Below are positions 61,238-64,000 of a stretch of DNA of 64,000 bases, in pieces. Numbering within the stretch: the first letter of the stretch is position 1; every line of letters starts with the position of its first letter. The notes under the pieces are model-generated. The model was not told the DNA's origin and ran no database searches. It saw nothing but the letters and a program-made list of their open reading frames with translations. The DNA is taken from NCBI GenBank assembly GCA_910587675.1, contig CAJUMU010000008.1:14278-78277 (forward strand). The letters are read 5' to 3'. This DNA comes from an uncultured Alistipes sp. (GTDB lineage Bacteria > Bacteroidota > Bacteroidia > Bacteroidales > Rikenellaceae). The position numbers and the translations under genes are program-made.

Positions 61238-63454
61238 ATGGAGGCTTTGCAAAAATACGCGTCGCTGCGGACTTTCGTCCGCGAGTCGTTCTCGCCCGCG
61301 ACGCAGGAGCTGGTGGACAAGGCGTTGATATTCGCCGCCGAACGCATGGGGGCTTACACCCGTTACGACGGCACTCCGATGATGGATCACGACGCGGCCG
61401 TGGCCGAGATCGTGGCGCGCGAAATAGGGCTCGGGCGTAACTCCACCGTGGCGGCCATCCTGCACGACGTGATGCGCATCGCCGTGAAGGAGGATCCCGA
61501 CGGGGTGGACGAGTTGACGCGCATCATACGCGCCGAGTTCGGCGAGCAGGTAATCGGCATCATCGTGGGGCTGTGCAAGATATCGAACATAAGACTGAAG
61601 GTGTCGAAAGAGCAGGCCGACGACTTCCGCGACATGATCGTCAGCTACTCGGAGGATCCGCGCGTGATACTCATCAAGCTGGCCGACCGTCTGGAGGTAA
61701 TGCGCAGCTTGCAGATGTTTCCGCCCGACAAGCGGCGCAAAAAGAGCTGGGAGAGCATGAATCTCTATGCCCAGATAGCTCACAAGCTGGGACTCTACAA
61801 CCTCAAGAGCGAACTGGAGGATCTGGCCCTCAAGTGGCTGGAGCCGCGCGATTACGAATATATCAACCGTCGTCTGGAGGAGACCGAAAGCGAACGCCGG
61901 ACTTTCATAACCCGTTTCCTGAAGCCGATCACCGACAAGATCGACCGTCAGGGCATCCGCTACCACATAAAGAGCCGCACCAAGTCGATCTACTCGATAT
62001 GGAACAAGATGCGCAAGCAGAACGTTCCGTTCGAAGGGGTTTACGACATCTTCGCGCTGCGCATCATCATCGACTGCGAGCGCGAGACGGAGAAGCAGCT
62101 CTGCTGGACCGTATATTCGATCGTGAGCGATTGCTACACCCCCAATCCCGACCGCATGCGCGACTGGATCACCATTCCCAAATCGAACGGTTACGAGTCG
62201 CTGCACACCACCGTTTCGGCTGGCGAGGGGCGTTGGGTCGAGATACAGATCCGCACCGAACGCATGGATGCCGTGGCCGAGCGAGGCATCGCGGCCCACT
62301 GGCGTTACAAGGGCGTAAATCAGGGCGGGCAGACCAGCGAACAGTGGCTCAGCCGCCTGCGCGAGGCGTTGGAGGAGACCACCCATTCGCTCTCGCAGCG
62401 TTTCGAGGCGAAGCCCTCGTCGGGCGAGATATTCGTATTTACGCCCAACGGCGACATCCGCAAGTTGCCCGAGGGGGCCACGGTGCTCGACTTCGCGTTC
62501 GACATACACTCCAATCTGGGTTCCACATGCACGGGCGGCAAGGTGAACAACCGCGCCGTACCCATCCGCGAGGTGCTGCGCAACGGCGACATAGTGGAGG
62601 TGGTGACGCAGAAGAACCAGACCCCCAAAGCCGACTGGCTCAACTCGTGCGTGACGTCGAAAGCCCGCTCGCGCATCAAGTCGTTCCTGCGCGAGGAACA
62701 GATGAAGCATGCCCGCATGGGACGCGAGGAGCTGGAGCGCAAATTGAAGAACTGGAAGATAAACGTTCCGATCGACGAGGCGGTGGCCTATCTGGGGCGT
62801 CACTTCAAGGTCCGCACGGGGCGCGAGGTGTATTCGATGATAGCCGAACAGAAGGTCGATTTCCTAACGATAAAGGATATTCTGCTGCACTGGGTCTCGG
62901 GCCGCGCCGAGGAGGAGCGTCGCACGGCCGCCGCCGAAGCCGAGGAGCGCAAGGCCGAGCAGAAGAAGATCGATGCCGCCGCGACGGCGCCGCGGTCGAC
63001 CGACGCTCTGGTCATCGACGAGAATATCAACCATATAGAGTACAAACTGGCCAAGTGCTGCAATCCCATAAAGGGCGACAGCGTGTTCGGGTTCGTCACC
63101 ATAGCGTCGGGCATAACGATCCACCGCACCGACTGCCCCAACGCGCGGCGCATGCGCGAGAACTACCCCTATCGCATCATGGAGGCGCGCTGGCGCACGA
63201 GCGCCGACGGGGCTTTCCGCGCCACGATAGCCATATCGGCTCAGGATACGGCGGGGCTCGCCAATCGGATTACCGAGGTGATTACGCGCGAACTGAAACT
63301 CAACATCCGCGGCATCAACTTCATCTCGCGCGGCGACGGCACGGCCCGCGGCACGGTGAGCGTCGAGGTGCCGAGCGCGGGCGTGGTCGACACGTTGATC
63401 CACTCGGTAATGAAGATAAAAGGGGTGCAGAAAGCCTACCGCGTGAATAATTGA
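61238..63454 (+). CDS. RelA/SpoT-family (p)ppGpp synthetase with degenerate hydrolase site
   Basis: ATG 61238 gives 738 residues; a TTG two codons upstream overlaps the previous stop. The HD hydrolase domain (about 40-190) keeps MMDHDAAVAEIV and ILHDV, but the usual ED after HDVV reads MR, and ADRLHNMRT reads ADRLEVMRS. The synthetase domain is intact: KSIYSIWNKM, VYDIFALRIIID (about 270-281), DWITIPKSNGYESLHTTV and VEIQIRT. A TGS domain (IFVFTPNGDIRKLPEG, about 400-415), a helical and zinc-finger-like region (KCCNPIKGD near 608) and a C-terminal ACT domain follow. This suits a synthetase-only alarmone enzyme. It is the last gene of the xseA operon. Confidence 0.93.
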   Translation: MEALQKYASLRTFVRESFSPATQELVDKALIFAAERMGAYTRYDGTPMMDHDAAVAEIVAREIGLGRNSTVAAILHDVMRIAVKEDPDGVDELTRIIRAEFGEQVIGIIVGLCKISNIRLKVSKEQADDFRDMIVSYSEDPRVILIKLADRLEVMRSLQMFPPDKRRKKSWESMNLYAQIAHKLGLYNLKSELEDLALKWLEPRDYEYINRRLEETESERRTFITRFLKPITDKIDRQGIRYHIKSRTKSIYSIWNKMRKQNVPFEGVYDIFALRIIIDCERETEKQLCWTVYSIVSDCYTPNPDRMRDWITIPKSNGYESLHTTVSAGEGRWVEIQIRTERMDAVAERGIAAHWRYKGVNQGGQTSEQWLSRLREALEETTHSLSQRFEAKPSSGEIFVFTPNGDIRKLPEGATVLDFAFDIHSNLGSTCTGGKVNNRAVPIREVLRNGDIVEVVTQKNQTPKADWLNSCVTSKARSRIKSFLREEQMKHARMGREELERKLKNWKINVPIDEAVAYLGRHFKVRTGREVYSMIAEQKVDFLTIKDILLHWVSGRAEEERRTAAAEAEERKAEQKKIDAAATAPRSTDALVIDENINHIEYKLAKCCNPIKGDSVFGFVTIASGITIHRTDCPNARRMRENYPYRIMEARWRTSADGAFRATIAISAQDTAGLANRITEVITRELKLNIRGINFISRGDGTARGTVSVEVPSAGVVDTLIHSVMKIKGVQKAYRVNN

Positions 63455-63527
63455 CGCGATTGTCGGGGCGCAGCCTGCGGAGTGCCGCGTGTGCATTGTC
63501 GATATTCATAAAACAGTCGTTGCGCCT

Positions 63528-63620
63528 GCTGTTCGCCGACGGCGGAGGACAAAACGAGCCTTACGCGAGTTGCAGTCCGCCGCGTGGGGCGTCGGCGAAC
63601 TGCGCGACTCAAAGAGTCGC
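63528..63620 (-). repeat. Composite intergenic repeat, copy C (inverted)
   Basis: Reverse complement of copies A and B: read on the minus strand it runs GCAGTTCGCCG ... CGCGGCGGACTGCAACTCGC ... CGGCGAACAGC. In place of the CATCGC hairpin it has GCGACTC-AAA-GAGTCGC (63604-63620). It lies between the Rel gene and the next minus-strand gene. Confidence 0.75.
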
Positions 63621-63625
63621 AATAT

Positions 63626-63994
63626 TCACATAATACTTGTTTCGGGCCGTAGTCTTTCGACCCGCATACCGATACCGACAAGTTCATTCAACGCCTCGCG
63701 ACGGAACCCGTCGCGTTCAAGAAGGCAATCTGTCTCGTACGCCTCCTCGTCGATCGTACGCGGAGGCTCGCCTTTCGTCAGGCGTACGATATACTCGACC
63801 GCCCAACGGAGACGCATGATATCCAACAGCATGAGCCGCATGCCCTGACGGTCGTCGATATCCACGACCGCAGAATGCGAGCCGCCCTCGAACAGAAAAG
63901 TGCTGTCGTCGCGATAGCTTATCCTATTCGCGCGGACGAGATAACTCTCCGTTTCGATATTGCAGAAACGCGCATCGGAGATGAATTCGCACAT
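63626..63994 (-). CDS. Hypothetical protein (start near right edge, possibly partial)
   Basis: At least 122 residues, no recognised family. The ATG at 63994 is only 6 bp from the window end and the frame is open beyond it, so the true start may lie outside. The sequence is mixed alpha/beta with no signal peptide or membrane helix: LFEGGSHSAVVDIDDRQGMRLMLLDIMRLRW in the middle appears as a strand-helix unit, and the C-terminal half is acidic and helical. The GC content matches the core. It is convergent with the Rel gene across repeat copy C. Confidence 0.6.
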   Translation of the reverse strand: MCEFISDARFCNIETESYLVRANRISYRDDSTFLFEGGSHSAVVDIDDRQGMRLMLLDIMRLRWAVEYIVRLTKGEPPRTIDEEAYETDCLLERDGFRREALNELVGIGMRVERLRPETSIM

Positions 63995-64000
63995 ATTGCG

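Overview
The window looks like a chromosomal segment of a Bacteroidales bacterium, most likely a Rikenellaceae/Alistipes-type organism. The reasons are the GC-rich core, Bacteroidetes -7 promoter boxes (TAnnTTTG, sometimes with TTTG about 19-20 nt upstream), SusC-like regulatory-domain outer-membrane barrels, BatD/BatE aerotolerance proteins, a Bacteroidetes-type AsnRS and a bacterial type A RNase P RNA. The genus is an inference from composition and gene content.

Positions 1-13420 form an accessory locus that is clearly AT-richer than the rest. On the minus strand are three overlapping export genes: an ABC transporter with an N-terminal C39 peptidase, an HlyD-type adaptor and a TolC-type outer-membrane channel that runs off the left edge. 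Divergent from them, on the plus strand, are two tandem modules. Each has a gene for a small protein with a double-glycine leader followed by a papain/OTU-like cysteine-protease-type domain, then a secreted erythromycin-esterase-like protein whose catalytic motif has been replaced. The first small protein is broken by two frameshifts and the second is intact. After them come a LanC-like alpha-toroid protein without zinc ligands, a GT4 glycosyltransferase and a GT2 glycosyltransferase. The simplest reading is a maturation and export system whose cargo is a folded enzyme-like protein rather than a classic short bacteriocin. No dehydratase, radical SAM enzyme or integrase is visible.

From 13.5 kb on the genes are ordinary core and carbohydrate genes: nitronate monooxygenase, NSS transporter, recR-batE-batD, class I fumarase, GH78 rhamnosidase, then an operon GH2-like / rlmH / LTA-synthase-like / DUF2156-GNAT fusion. 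Next are asnS, an SGNH hydrolase, rpoN, a flavodiiron protein, two large outer-membrane barrels, a YciE/YciF ferritin-like protein, an S9B dipeptidyl peptidase, a small barrel and an Arg-rich lipoprotein. A hydrolase / membrane MurF-like / Ddl cassette follows, then rplY-pth, a WbsX-like lipoprotein with a GlpT-type MFS transporter, apt, lipA-lipB, recJ, rnpB, xseA-xseB, a methyltransferase, and a RelA/SpoT homologue whose hydrolase residues are lost.

Intergenic regions carry a composite dispersed repeat (three copies at 33.8, 38.5 and 63.5 kb) and a 670-bp field of small hairpins and direct repeats between rnpB and xseA. No tRNA, rRNA, CRISPR array or insertion sequence was found.
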